DNA of 64,000 nucleotides. It comes from Bursaphelenchus xylophilus. Taxonomy: Eukaryota > Nematoda > Chromadorea > Rhabditida > Aphelenchoididae. Below are positions 1-11,450 of this stretch, in pieces; position 1 is the stretch's first letter; every line of letters starts with the position of its first letter. The notes under the pieces were generated by a model, which saw only the letters and a list, made by a program, of their open reading frames with translations, was not told where the DNA came from and ran no database searches. Location: positions 6,324,001-6,388,000 of the forward strand of contig CAJFCV020000006.1 in assembly GCA_904066235.2 (NCBI GenBank), given 5' to 3'. The position numbers were made by a program, and so were the translations under genes.

Positions 1-956
1 GAAAGAAGGAATACAAATGATATAAAGTTACGTCAGAGAATTCACGGGATACGGTAACTGGGGGGGGGGGTGTGGTGGCCTCATCACAAAGCTATAATGC
101 TTCTACAGTAAGATCAAAATACGACTTATGTGGTGTCAAATAAATCTAAAAATTTGTCAACTTCCCCGCTGCTTTTGAGTCCCGAAGAAACGAAAAACAA
201 AAAATGTCTGAGGGTCATGAAAACAAATCACCTTGATATTACATTGATACCACAAGAAAAGGCCTCAAAGGCTACTACAGCTGATAAGTAAAACATGTTT
301 ATTCCCTGACTCTGATGACGACGTCAAAAGTTTAGTTGAGTTTTCTGAATAAAAAGGGATAAAAAGCAATGGTAAAAAACAATTAAAACGCTGAGAATAA
401 TAAATTCAAAGTCGGCGGTGAGCAAATCTACTTGTTTACTTCGGAATCCTCAACACTTTCCTTATATTTATTTATTTTAGACATCCAACAAAGTGTTCGA
501 GGGAGAAAAATATTGTGAACTCCGAAGAAATATGTAATTATCCGAAGATAGGCTGTCTCAGACATCAGAGTGTTCCATTTTTCTTCAAAATACATCGGCA
601 AATATGTAAAGAAATGACGCTGTCAATGGAAATTGCTTTACTAAAAAATGATTTTAAAAATTAATTTTTTTTTGTTCAAAATCGAAATTGATAAGAAAAA
701 GAAGAGCTCCAAAATAGTGTTTGAGAAAAAGATTATTAAAAAAGTAATCGAATAAAGAGAAAGCCAAGCAAAATCAGCGCTCATTACAATTTAATTATCC
801 GTTGTAAATTAAAGTTGCAATGTCATTTTTTAATCCAATTATTTGGGTAAGTATAGTTCATGGCCTTTGAAGAAAAGGATTAACGTATTTTTTATTCCGT
901 GAATAAATATATTGTGTAGCCTTTTGGAACTGCAAACTTTAGGTTTTTATTTACAA
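1..956. other. Intergenic DNA without recognised gene
   Basis: AT-rich sequence with stop codons in all frames and no ORF with recognisable protein features. A run of ten G residues occurs at about 61-70. I see no promoter or RNA gene here. Confidence 0.6.
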
Positions 957-1399
957 GGGAAGTACTTGAAGTGTGACGCTCAGATTTTGATGAAACTTGG
1001 CACAAATTTAGAATAATTTTTTCTAAGATATATGCGGGAATCCTAGCTCGCGCTTTGCAGAAACAACCGAGATTTTTAGATCGAAAGTCGGCGAAAATTT
1101 GGGACTTTTTGCCGAATTTCGGCACGAAAAGTTTCATGCCTATTTCAACCGTAAAGAATAATGTTTCTACAAAAAATCAAATTTTTCCGCACGAAACTGC
1201 CAAAGTTATGGCCAAAAAGCGGTTTTCTCTCTGACCGCTCTCCACGTTGAGCGTGCTCTCTCGGCGGCAAAAATCGTTCAATATCTCGGCGGCGCCCGCA
1301 AAGCGCGAGCTAAAACTTTCAGGAATTGATATTTAGTCCATACCCGATGTGTGTGCAAAATTTAAAGAAAATCTGAGCGTCACACTTGAAGTACTTCCC
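957..1399. mobile_element. MITE-like element with 32-bp terminal inverted repeats
   Basis: The left end (957-988, beginning GGGAAGTACTTGAAGTGTGA) is repeated as its reverse complement at 1368-1399 with one mismatch in 32 bases. The 443-base interior has no protein-coding capacity. Related, more diverged copies lie in reverse orientation at about 25678-25990 and 27745-27855. The copy near 25990 is bordered by TA, as expected of Tc1/mariner-type insertion, but the flanks here are not clean. A non-autonomous DNA transposon is inferred from the structure. Confidence 0.7.
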
Positions 1400-1401
1400 C
1401 T

Positions 1402-3767
1402 GTTAAAAGAGAGTTTTTTACAGATTGAAGCTTCTCATAACAAGGGCCGGACATTTCGAAAAAACGACCAACTCAGAATCTTTTGATATTTTGCATAGTT
1501 GTTGCACTGTGATAGCTGAACGTCAGCGTGAATTTTTAGTTTCTGAAACGACCGTATACGGGGGTTACGGTAGGTACAATTTTCACAAAGATTGGGTTCG
1601 TGTGTAAAAACCCCGAGGGGTAAAAGCACAAAACCTTGCTGTTTTACGTTTTTGACCATGGGGAACATTTTCATAATTGACAACTTTACCGTTGGATGTT
1701 GCCTTCGACTACTTTGAAAAATACCAAAGTACCGTATTGAATGTAACTTTTCGGCATTCTACTTGTCTCAACTTTTGAAACCTCTCAAAAATACTTTGAC
1801 ATGTGTGTAACAACATACCAAAAATGCGCGAAAATAAAGGGGTGGTTTTGGAGTTACGGTACTTTGAAGGCAGCCGGTACGGTATTTCAAAAAATCATTT
1901 TTTTCAAAACCGGTGTGGAAGACCCGCAAACCTTGCAAAAATACGTTTTCGACCATGACGAACATTTTTGTAATTGACACTTTTTTTGTAGGATGCGGCC
2001 TTCGACCGCTATGAGAAATGTCAAGATACCATGATCAATATAACTTTGCAGCATTCTACTTGTCTCAACTTTTGAAACCTCTCAAATATACCTTGACATG
2101 TATGCAACAACATATCAAAAATGCACGAAAATAAAAGGGGTGGTTTTGGAGTTTCGGTACTTTGAAGGCAGCCGGTACCGTATATCAAAATTTCATTTTT
2201 TCTATACGTTTTCGAACCTCGCGAACATTTTTGTAATTGACACTTTTTTCGTAGGATGCGGCCTTCGACCGCTATGAGAAATGTCAAGATACCATGATCA
2301 ATATAACTTTCCGGCATTCAACTTGTCTCAACTTTTGAAACCTTTTAGAAACCCCTTGACATATGTGTAACAACATATCAAAAATTTAGGAAAATAAAAG
2401 GGGTGGTTTTGGAGTTATGGTACTTTTAATCTTGATCATACAGTACACCGAACTTTTGTTGTGATGCTGATGTCCGAATTTGGAAGATTTTACTCTCGTA
2501 TGGCACACACGACTCTACACCGTGGTAATCAGTACAAAACATTTAACAAATCGCTGATCTTGCTGTTACAGTAACCAATTATCTGCGCACGATATGTTAC
2601 AGTATGCTTACGCCAAAATTTTCTGAGTTTCCTGGTGAAAATAGTTTTTGAGGGTCGCACAACATACATAGAACATTACATTTTGTTTTTAAGACAATCT
2701 ACGTAAAGTTGAGCCGAGTATAAATCGAGGTGTACTGTATGTCCAAAATTCAAAGTACCATAACTCCAAAACCACCCCTTTTATTTTCCTAAATTTTTGA
2801 TATGTTGTTACACATATGTCAAGGAGTTTCTAAAAGGTTTCAAAAGTTGAGACAAGTTGAATGCCGGAAAGTTATATTGATCATGGTATCTTGACATTTC
2901 TCATAGCGGTCGAAGGCCGCATCCTACGAAAAAAGTGTCAATTACAAAAATGTTCGCGAGGTTCGAAAACGTATAGAAAAAATGAAATTTTGATATACGG
3001 TACCGGCTGCCTTCAAAGTACCGAAACTCCAAAACCACCCCTTTTATTTTCGTGCATTTTTGATATGTTGTTGCATACATGTCAAGGTATATTTGAGAGG
3101 TTTCAAAAGTTGAGACAAGTATAATGCCGCAAAGTTATATTGATCATGGTATCTTGACATTTCTCATAGCGGTCGAAGGCCGCATCCTACAAAAAAAGTG
3201 TCAATTACAAAAATGTTCGCCATGGTCGAAAACGTATTTTTGCAAGGTTTGCGGGTCTTCCACACCAGTTTTGAAAAAAATGATTTTTTGAAATACCGTA
3301 CCGGCTGCCTTCAAAGTACCGTAACTCCAAAACCACCCCTTTTATTTTCGCGCATTTTTGGTATGTTGTTACACACATGTCAAAGTATTTTTGAGAGGTT
3401 TCAAAAGTTGAGACAAGTAGAATGCCGAAAAGTTACATTCAATACGGTACTTTGGTATTTTTCAAAGTAGTCGAAGGCAACATCCAACGGTAAAGTTGTC
3501 AATTATGAAAATGTTCCCCATGGTCAAAAACGTAAAACAGCAAGGTTTTGTGCTTTTACCCCTCGGGGTTTTTACACACGAACCCAATCTTTGTGAAAAT
3601 TGTACCTACCGTAACCCCCGTATACGGTAGTTTCAGAAACTAAAAATTCACGCTGACGTTCAGCTATCACAGTACAACAATTACGCAAAATATCAAAAGA
3701 TTCTAAGTTGGTCGTTTTTTCGAACTGTCCGGGCCATCCTTCGAGTTGTAAAAAACTCTCTTTTAAA
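1402..3767. repeat. 2.4-kb fold-back (inverted) repeat with tandem subrepeats
   Basis: The left arm (about 1402-2450) and right arm (about 2727-3767) are near-perfect reverse complements about 1.04 kb long, around a loop of about 275 bases. Each arm is built of roughly three head-to-tail copies of a 220-305-base unit. The unit is recognised by a recurring block ending in TTGAGACAAGT and by another around CCAAAACCACCCCTTT. Conceptual peptides from the two arms are almost identical on opposite strands, which only reflects the symmetry; they look non-coding. The arms differ by scattered substitutions, so this is unlikely to be a pure assembly artefact. Confidence 0.85.
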
Positions 3768-5346
3768 CAAAGTGGCTTTCAACTCTTTTACTGCTTTTTT
3801 TATTTTTGCAATGCTTCAAATTTTCCAAAAATGACAAAGTAAAGTGAAATCTGAGCCTCTTTATCTAAACTGCAGGTTCTAGTTCCAAAAAAAAATATAA
3901 ATTCAATGTTTCTAAATCGCATTCAAAGAATTTTGAATATTGATGAAAGTCATCAGAAAGGTAATATAAAATAATTTTTTGAATATTCAAAGCCATATGT
4001 GCAAATAAGGAGATGGCCAATTGATTGAGATGATATGACCTTCATTCCGTTCCATCCTTTTAATTTAAATTACAATTAAATTTCAAGCTATCACCTTACA
4101 ATTCATTAACTAGTACCAATTAATTATACGTCAAGTAATTCTCATAACTTTTTGGATTAGGTGCTTTGTCGTTGATTTATGAGAATATATGAGAAGATAT
4201 CCAGCAATATAAAACGCTGTGTTCTGTTATTTTGATTTATTTTCTTTATAATCAGACCTCCTCATTAAGCCCGAGTCCCTTCGAGATTGATCATTTCGCA
4301 CCCTAATATTTTGCCCTCCGGCATTTTTTGAGCTTCTATATTGAGCAGAATAAATGACTTGGAAAGATCTTTGATTTTCGGAGGGCCCAGGGAATGTCCA
4401 CAGCTGTTATTTTGGAAAGAAGTCGCTTTTTGTGGATTGCCTGAGGGAATGTGTCTCAAAATCACTGATCCTGCTTTACTAAAATGAATGATTCGTGGTC
4501 AGACTGAGGCAAAATTACACTTGACCGCCTGATGTTACCTTACTTTATAATTGTGTTAACAGTAATTTTGACAAAAATTAGAAAGCATTGTTTTGTACTA
4601 CGACTTCTTGAGCTTAGTTATGGCTTCGCGAATTTCTTTTCTCCAAGTCTCGCTGCTCCGTGGTTAATTGTAATCGTTTTATGATCTCCAAACACATTTT
4701 TCTTACGTTTTTTTGGATTAAAACCAGTTGGAACGTCATATTTTTTGTTTTATTTGTCCGTAACAGGGAAATAGCGGAATTGGGGGACTTCAGGGATTGT
4801 TGGGGCAACCGGAGGGGCCATTAATTTCACCAAGAAAACCCCCAAAAGCTTTTTCTTTTTGGAAGATAAGACGACGAACAGAGAAAGCCGTTCCTTCTCG
4901 GATTCTATCTTCCAGAAGTCGCTTCACGGGCTCTAGAGGGTAATTCCAGTGAGTAATCCCCCGAGACACTGCAGTTTCTCCTCTCCCGCGTTCGTTTTTG
5001 TTATAATTGTATATTTACTGAGTGTGAAGTAGAATCTCGAGCTCTTCAAATTCGAAGGCTTTGGGTCAAATGGAGGGGAATTGTCGCGCGGAAAGGGAAC
5101 GTGGATTGTATAGGAACACACCTGGGTCAGCCGGAACAACCCTCCCGGATATGGCAAGGGAAAACGGACCAAACTCTCTCTTTTCGGCCGTTTTTTCCTT
5201 GGCATTCTGTCTCTGTTTACGCCTCTTGGCCGCAGGGTATAATTTTTGACTGGAGATACGCGTGTTTTTTCTTTTTTTTTTCTTTAAAAGAGCTCTTAAT
5301 AAGTAATTGTTGCTTTAGGGAATGTGAATTCAGAGTCCGGGACTTG
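3768..5346. other. Intergenic DNA upstream of the coiled-coil gene
   Basis: AT-rich DNA. A T-rich stretch ending in TTGCTTTAG at about 5311-5319 precedes the start at 5347 and looks like an outron with a trans-splice acceptor. A weak coding-like stretch on the minus strand (4618-4821) is listed separately. Confidence 0.5.
4618..4821 (-). other. Possible small gene or gene relic with one in-frame stop
   Basis: Reading from an ATG at 4821-4819 gives 23 codons beginning MAPPVAPTIPEVPQFRYFP, then TAA, then a further 43 sense codons in the same frame up to TAA at 4618-4620. The second part includes YDVPTGFNPKKRKKNVFGDH. The amino-acid composition on both sides of the stop looks protein-like, but I recognise no family. 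There is no convincing intron that would remove the stop. It may be a decayed small gene, a sequence error, or chance. Confidence 0.2.
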
Positions 5347-8300
5347 ATGTCTGAGGATAATTTATATAAAGAGGAGCCGCGTAAGTTCAAACTAATTAAG
5401 TAAAAGAGTTCCAGAAATACAAAACGGGAATGGGAAAAATAAGACAGAGGACTTTGAGTCCCTGCAGTCCCCCTTTATTACCCCGGCCATCTCCAGAAGT
5501 CGGCCCAGTAGGATCCCCCAAAATATTCAACCAAAAAAGGGGATTCTGAAGAATCGGGTAAGAGAAAAAATAAACTTAATACTCTTACAGGACTATATTA
5601 ACAATAAAAATTATACCGACATATCCCCCGTATCGGTTACAAATTCGACGGAAGTTGGGGCAATTAGAACCACGTTATGCTACACATTGCCCGAAAGAAG
5701 CCCCAATTCTATACGACCGACCGTCGGATTCTCGGAGAGAAACGCCGGTAAGTGGTCATAACGGAAATTATGATGACAATAATTACAGTAGCCATCATTG
5801 GAGATACCTCAGATGAGTACGAGAGTGATGCCAGGAACTCCTTGCCTTTAACAGTCCCTTCAATGCCTCCAATTCCAGAGACAACATTGGTTTTGGAACC
5901 TCAGAAAATGGTCAGGTAAACATTATACACCTCATATTAGTTATAAAAGTATGAAGTTTAAAAAGCAATCATGGAACATAACCCATAATTTTATAGTATT
6001 GAATCAGACAATCCGAATTATATGAATGGATTTATAATGACCGAAAGGAGTAATGAATCCACTCCAGAACGAAGTCAAGACGATTCTAAGATCACGGAAG
6101 GAAGAAGTACGGAAGATATGGCCTCGACCACTGAAGATGATCAGATCAGCATATCCTCTTCCACTTGCAGCTCTCACATTGCTGGGAAGTGGTGGAATGG
6201 AAAGGATACAAGGTAAGATTAGTCTACATTATAGTGTTAATAACTTTCAGATATATTCTTCATTGTGAAAAGAAAGGATGTAATCACAAGCACGGGGATC
6301 AGCCAAGGCCTGGGGAACAATATTTAACGCCGACTCAGCGGTTTAAACAAGAGATCTCGTTACTCAAAAAACAGAAAAAGTATGAAAGTATAATCTTGAT
6401 GAGTATTTTTTAGGAAATTGGAAGAAGAAATAAAATTAAAAGATGGGGAGTTGCTGGAACATCGAGAGAGATTCAAACAGATCGATGAGAGTATTGTGTT
6501 ACATCATGACAGCCAGTTGATGACATTATTGGACAAAAAAGAAAAGAAATTTGAAGCCGAGAAAGAACGGATGTACCATGACCATATTAGAGTAGTGGAA
6601 GAATTAGAGTCACAAATCTTCGAGTTAAAGTAAATTCTTTTTACTTTACTTTACATTAATTTAGACAAACATTGAACCAAAAGAATCTGGTGATTGAGAA
6701 AACGGAAGCCATAATTAATGTGCCGAAACAAGACGTTTCTACCTTGACTGAGCCTGCAGATGTGACCGATGAATCGCAACAAGTGCATCAAGTAGATGGT
6801 CAATTGGGAGGTCAGTCCACTCTCACAACTCCTAATGATCCGAATCCCAATGTCAATTTCCTCGCAGTTAACGCGACCTCAGCTCAGACCTCTCCCATGG
6901 GTCCGCCTCCTCCGATTGCAATCACCGAAGTGCCTTCAGGTGATCCCTTGACGGAGGCCTTCAGGATTGAAGCCTTGTTTTGGAGGGAGAAGGCGGCCCA
7001 ATTGGAGATCATAGTGAAAGATCAGCTGATCAGAAACGATCTGGATACCCTACAATTGGTCAATGACTCCCTTCAAACAACTGTAGATCAATCGAATCCA
7101 GGGAGTGCTATGACCTCAGAGTCCAATATCAAGGGATTGGTCGACGATGCCACGGAAAAGAGAAGGAAATTCACAACTCAGAGGACGATGACCATGGCGA
7201 GAGACCCCTCCAATTACAGTATCCCTGCACTAATTGAGGCTCAGGAATGCCGGAATCTAAATTGTATTGAGCAGAAGAAACTTCTGAATGAAGAAAATGA
7301 AGATCTGATCCAGAAGGTGAGTTTACCCAAGAGATTTCTGCTCTTTATGGTTTTTCGTGTCCATCGCCGTACATCTGATGTCGCATGTCCCTTTGTTTAC
7401 AGCTCAAAATTATTCAAACGTGTCACATTTTATGTTCGCACTTTTATTGTAAATTTTTTCAAAACTAAAAGTTATTTACTTATAACTTTATTCCAAAAGT
7501 TTATTTTCTGTGTAACTCTACTCTGGATATCCCTAATCTGCTCAAATTTTATGTTATCCCTATGTTTTCCGCTGCTGCCATATAATGAATAAAGTATTTA
7601 TTGTCAGATGGACACTCAATTCGCCCGGAATGCAGAACTAGAAGCAGAGCTGAGCAGTCTGAAAGAATTACACGAGGAATTAGGGAAACAGCACTCGGAA
7701 CTGAAGAAATCGTTCGAAGAATTGGCCGAACTGGCAGAAAATAGAATGGCCGAGATCAAGAGTGGCCAGATGGCCATGGAGAGGATGCAGGTAATTAATT
7801 TTAAATCAAATTTGAAGATAAAAATTTAAAATTCGGAATCAGCGGGAATGGGGCGAAATGTCACTTTGAAATTTAGTTGAAAATTTTTCTTTGTAATTTC
7901 TGTATTGTTTTTTTTTAAATATTTTATAATTATTAATTTTCTTCAGGACGAGAAAGAGAAGCTCCAGCAGGCGTTCAATTACCTTGAGGACAAAGCCGTG
8001 GCCTATCGAAACACAATCTTGGATAATAATCTTGTGGTAAAAGGAGAGAACACTTCGGAATGGCACCGGGGATTCACAGATCCTCAGTTCACTCTTCTCC
8101 ATTCCATCAGAGTCCAGACTGATCTAACTACAGCCGAATTGACGTTCAACGAAAACGAATTCGCTCTTATCTCGGTACAATTGAGAGAAATCCAGAAAGA
8201 ATATTCGGATCGGCAGATCGATCTGGATGCCCAATTTGAGGAGATCAACAAGGGATTAGCTCTCAAGTCCCAACTTGTAGAAAAATTAAGTCGACAGTTG

Positions 8301-11228
8301 GAGATGGCTGCAGCGGAATCTCAGATCTTCGAAAAAAATCGACAGGACGAGAGAGATTATTACAAGAAAAAGCTGGAAACAATCGGAAGAGAAGTTGAGA
8401 AGTTGCCGGGTTTGCAAATGGAATTAGAAAGAGCACAACAAGTAATACTTGTATATTATACGTACATTTGAATGTTTATCATTTCAGGAGAAAAGTATTT
8501 TGGAAATTCAATTGAAGGGGATAAGAGAACAATACGAAGATGGGCTGGAGAGTGCGTTAGAAGTGTCGCTGCAGAAATCTCAACAACAAGAAAAGTACTG
8601 GCAGGAGAAATTGATCTCTGTGGAAAGAGCCAAGAATCGGATTAAAGTAAGAGAATTGGTTTACTCGGTGTGCGTAAGACTAGTAATATTATTATGACTT
8701 TCAGAATAACTTGGAACAGTCGATGCTGGATTATGACAATTTGAAGATAAAAAGTCAAGTGGAGAAGACTGATTTGGAACAACGATTGGCATCCAGTATT
8801 CAGCATATTGCATTTTTAAATGCGAAGGTAAGTGCCCCTTTTTTCAGTAAGAACATTTTGATATTGTAGTTGAATCCTCCGGTCAGGGATGCTCAATGTG
8901 AAGCCAAACCTCGGACCGTCAACAAATACGTCGCCTGTCGTCCAAATCAGCGGCATAAGAATGTCGAAGTAGATAAGAGGGAGTTACAATTGAGCAAAAG
9001 TGATGAGGATATCCAAAAATTATTCAAATACAAGGAAGCTTTTACAAAGACAAGAATCGAGCTGTCTAAAATCCAGGAGAACCAGATCAAGAGCAACATC
9101 ATCAAATCCAAACCTGTTGAGGTAAAGCAACCTGACCAAACGCATCCATTAATTATTCCACCACAACAAAGACCGCAATCTTACGCGGTTAAAAAGTCAG
9201 GGACAGTTCTTAGTCTAGATCAGGTGTTATTCGATAAGGACAAGGGAGTTCAGTTGCCCGAACTGCGGAGAGAGCAAAGTCTGAACGAGATTTCTACGGT
9301 ATCCTCACCCATGATCTTGATCAGAGATGATTCCGCATCAACTTCTTATTCTCAGCATGAAGGAAGTAAAGAAACGGCCGTTCAGACTGTAGCCGAGAAC
9401 CATGAAGACATTCAGTATGGTGGGATTCAAGATGACAAATCGAGTATGACCGATTTGATGGATGAGATATCATTATGTTCATTGGAGGAGATTAAGAATA
9501 TGGAGAAACAAACAAGGCAGTTACAAGACGAGGTGCTACTGTTAAGGGCTAAAGCGGCGGAGTCTGATACCTGGATGGAAAAAATATCACGAATCCAGTT
9601 TATGTTGCCCCAGGCTGTGATGTTGGTGTAAGTGAGAATTGTTTTTATCGTATTCTTGTTTTACAAAAGAAGTAATCTATTCAATTTTAGTGATGATGAA
9701 GACACTCCAGCTTTTGGTTACACAGCGATTGGCCAAATTTTGGATTCTGCGATTGAATTCCTGGACCAGAAAACTAGGCAATCAAGGAGTCCTTTGAAAC
9801 GGCAGTCTTCCGAACCCGATCTCAAACTCTCCGTTCATTCACTTGAAGCCTCCACTGACACTAAATTCAAACCTCTTCCCATTCCTGATAAATGGGATAA
9901 TGAAAGACAGGAATTACTTCGTCAGAATGCTCATTACGCCGCACAATTACTTGCTTTGCAAGCAAAACTAAGTAGATTACAAGGAGAAGAAACGAAGGAA
10001 CCAGAACAGAAGACCCAGCTGGATGAATTGGAAGGAGATCTCAAGGAATTGGCTAGACAATTGACTACTGTCCCCATTTATAACGCAGAACAATTGGCAA
10101 AGGCCAGGAAAGAAAGGGATACCCTCAGGATTGAAATTATTGATCTCAGGACGAAGCTCAGAGATGCCTTGAATGAACTCCAAATATTCAGAATTGAACC
10201 AACAGCTGATGCGCAGAAGCATTGGGATGATGTTAGACTTGGAAGAGGTCGGAGTGCGGAGAGATTGGACGACGGATTGGCTGGAGCAGAACTGAGGAGA
10301 TGGAAGGAATCCGCTGGAGTCTCGTTTAGAGAAGTCAATCGCCTGAGGCTATATTTGAATAAATTGGAAGAGGAGACTTTGAACATGAGGACACAGACAG
10401 CTATATTGAGAGGAGAGATGGAACTGGCCAAGTGTCAAACAGAATTGGCTAATCAATGGGCCGTCAGAAGAAGGATAGAATTGAAGATTGAACCAGGAAG
10501 GAGAAGATCAATGTCTTCGTTGTATCTCAAGACTGTTAAGGATCATAAGAATAGGTAAACCCAGGCTTCTATTATATGTATTATGTTACAGTAATGGTTT
10601 TAGCATGAATACTCGTAGGTCCATGGATCGACTTAACAAGGCTGCTGATAACACAACAAACGAACTCCAGATAGTACAACAGGCGTTCCGAAAACAAGTT
10701 AATGGATTGAAACAAAAGAATAATGACCTGGAGGAGAAAGTCAAGTTATTAAACGACAAGATTGAGACTAATGTAGGTTGGACACTCGGACTGTTGATAA
10801 AAATGAAACGTTCTTTTAGAAGAAAGAGATGATTAAAATAACAGAACACGAGGAAGTAGTGGGTAAATTAAATAGCCAGGTGGTTTTATTGCAAAATGAA
10901 AATAATATGTATGAGATGAAAATACGAGACATTGAAGATGAGCGACAGCAAATGTACTTGTTGATGTTCCGGAAAGGACAACAAGCAGCTCATCATGAGA
11001 TTTCAGAAGTAAGTAAACAAAACTAACATAAGATTTTGTGTTTAGGAGAAGGCTCTGGATGAGATGACTGAAGATAAAATGCTTCTTAAATTCCTTCACG
11101 ATGCCTTTTATTATTATCTTCTGAACCGAGGGGACTCCCGAGAGCATCTACAGGCCATCATGACCATGTTAAACTTTACGAGTAAACAGAAGGATGAAGT
11201 GTACAGAAGAAGAGGAAAGTCTCAGTAG
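5347..11228 (+). CDS. Giant coiled-coil protein with GRIP-like C terminus (golgin-type)
   Basis: About 17 exons can be joined in phase into a protein of roughly 1,600 residues, starting at ATG 5347 (MSEDNLYKEE) and ending at TAG 11226-11228. The N-terminal 250 residues are Ser/Thr/Pro-rich and contain a small Cys/His cluster (HCEKKGCNHKHGD) before LTPTQRFKQEI. Most of the rest is heptad-like coiled coil rich in E, K, Q and L, broken near the middle by Ser-rich linkers. The last 60 residues (KFLHDAFYYYL then SREHLQAIMTMLNFTSKQK) resemble the GRIP domain that docks golgins to the trans-Golgi through Arl1, though the usual YLK tyrosine is leucine here. A Golgi tethering role is inferred. Several introns are only 33-35 bases. 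An AATAAA signal follows at 11262. Exact exon ends are approximate. Confidence 0.75.
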
Positions 11229-11261
11229 AACCCAACCTCAAATGTATGTACAAATTGTTGT

Positions 11262-11267
11262 AATAAA
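11262..11267 (+). terminator. Polyadenylation signal AATAAA
   Basis: Canonical AATAAA 34 bases after the stop codon of the coiled-coil gene, at the expected distance for a compact 3' UTR. Confidence 0.6.
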
Positions 11268-11450
11268 GAGTTTATACTTATTAGAACAACTACTTTATAT
11301 ATTTATTATGATCATTAGGACCCGTGTTTTGTCTAATTCACACTCGAGGGCCGGTTTCGCCTAACACTCAAACCGGCCTCGAGTGTCAAAGGAAAATCTC
11401 TTGGCTTTTTAAAGCTCGTGGCAGGAATATTTACAAGATAAGGCCGCTCT

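Noticed and set aside
1425..3470. Several ORFs with almost identical products on opposite strands
   Set aside because: They mirror each other because of the inverted repeat and recur with the tandem units; no start context, splice sites or known domain.
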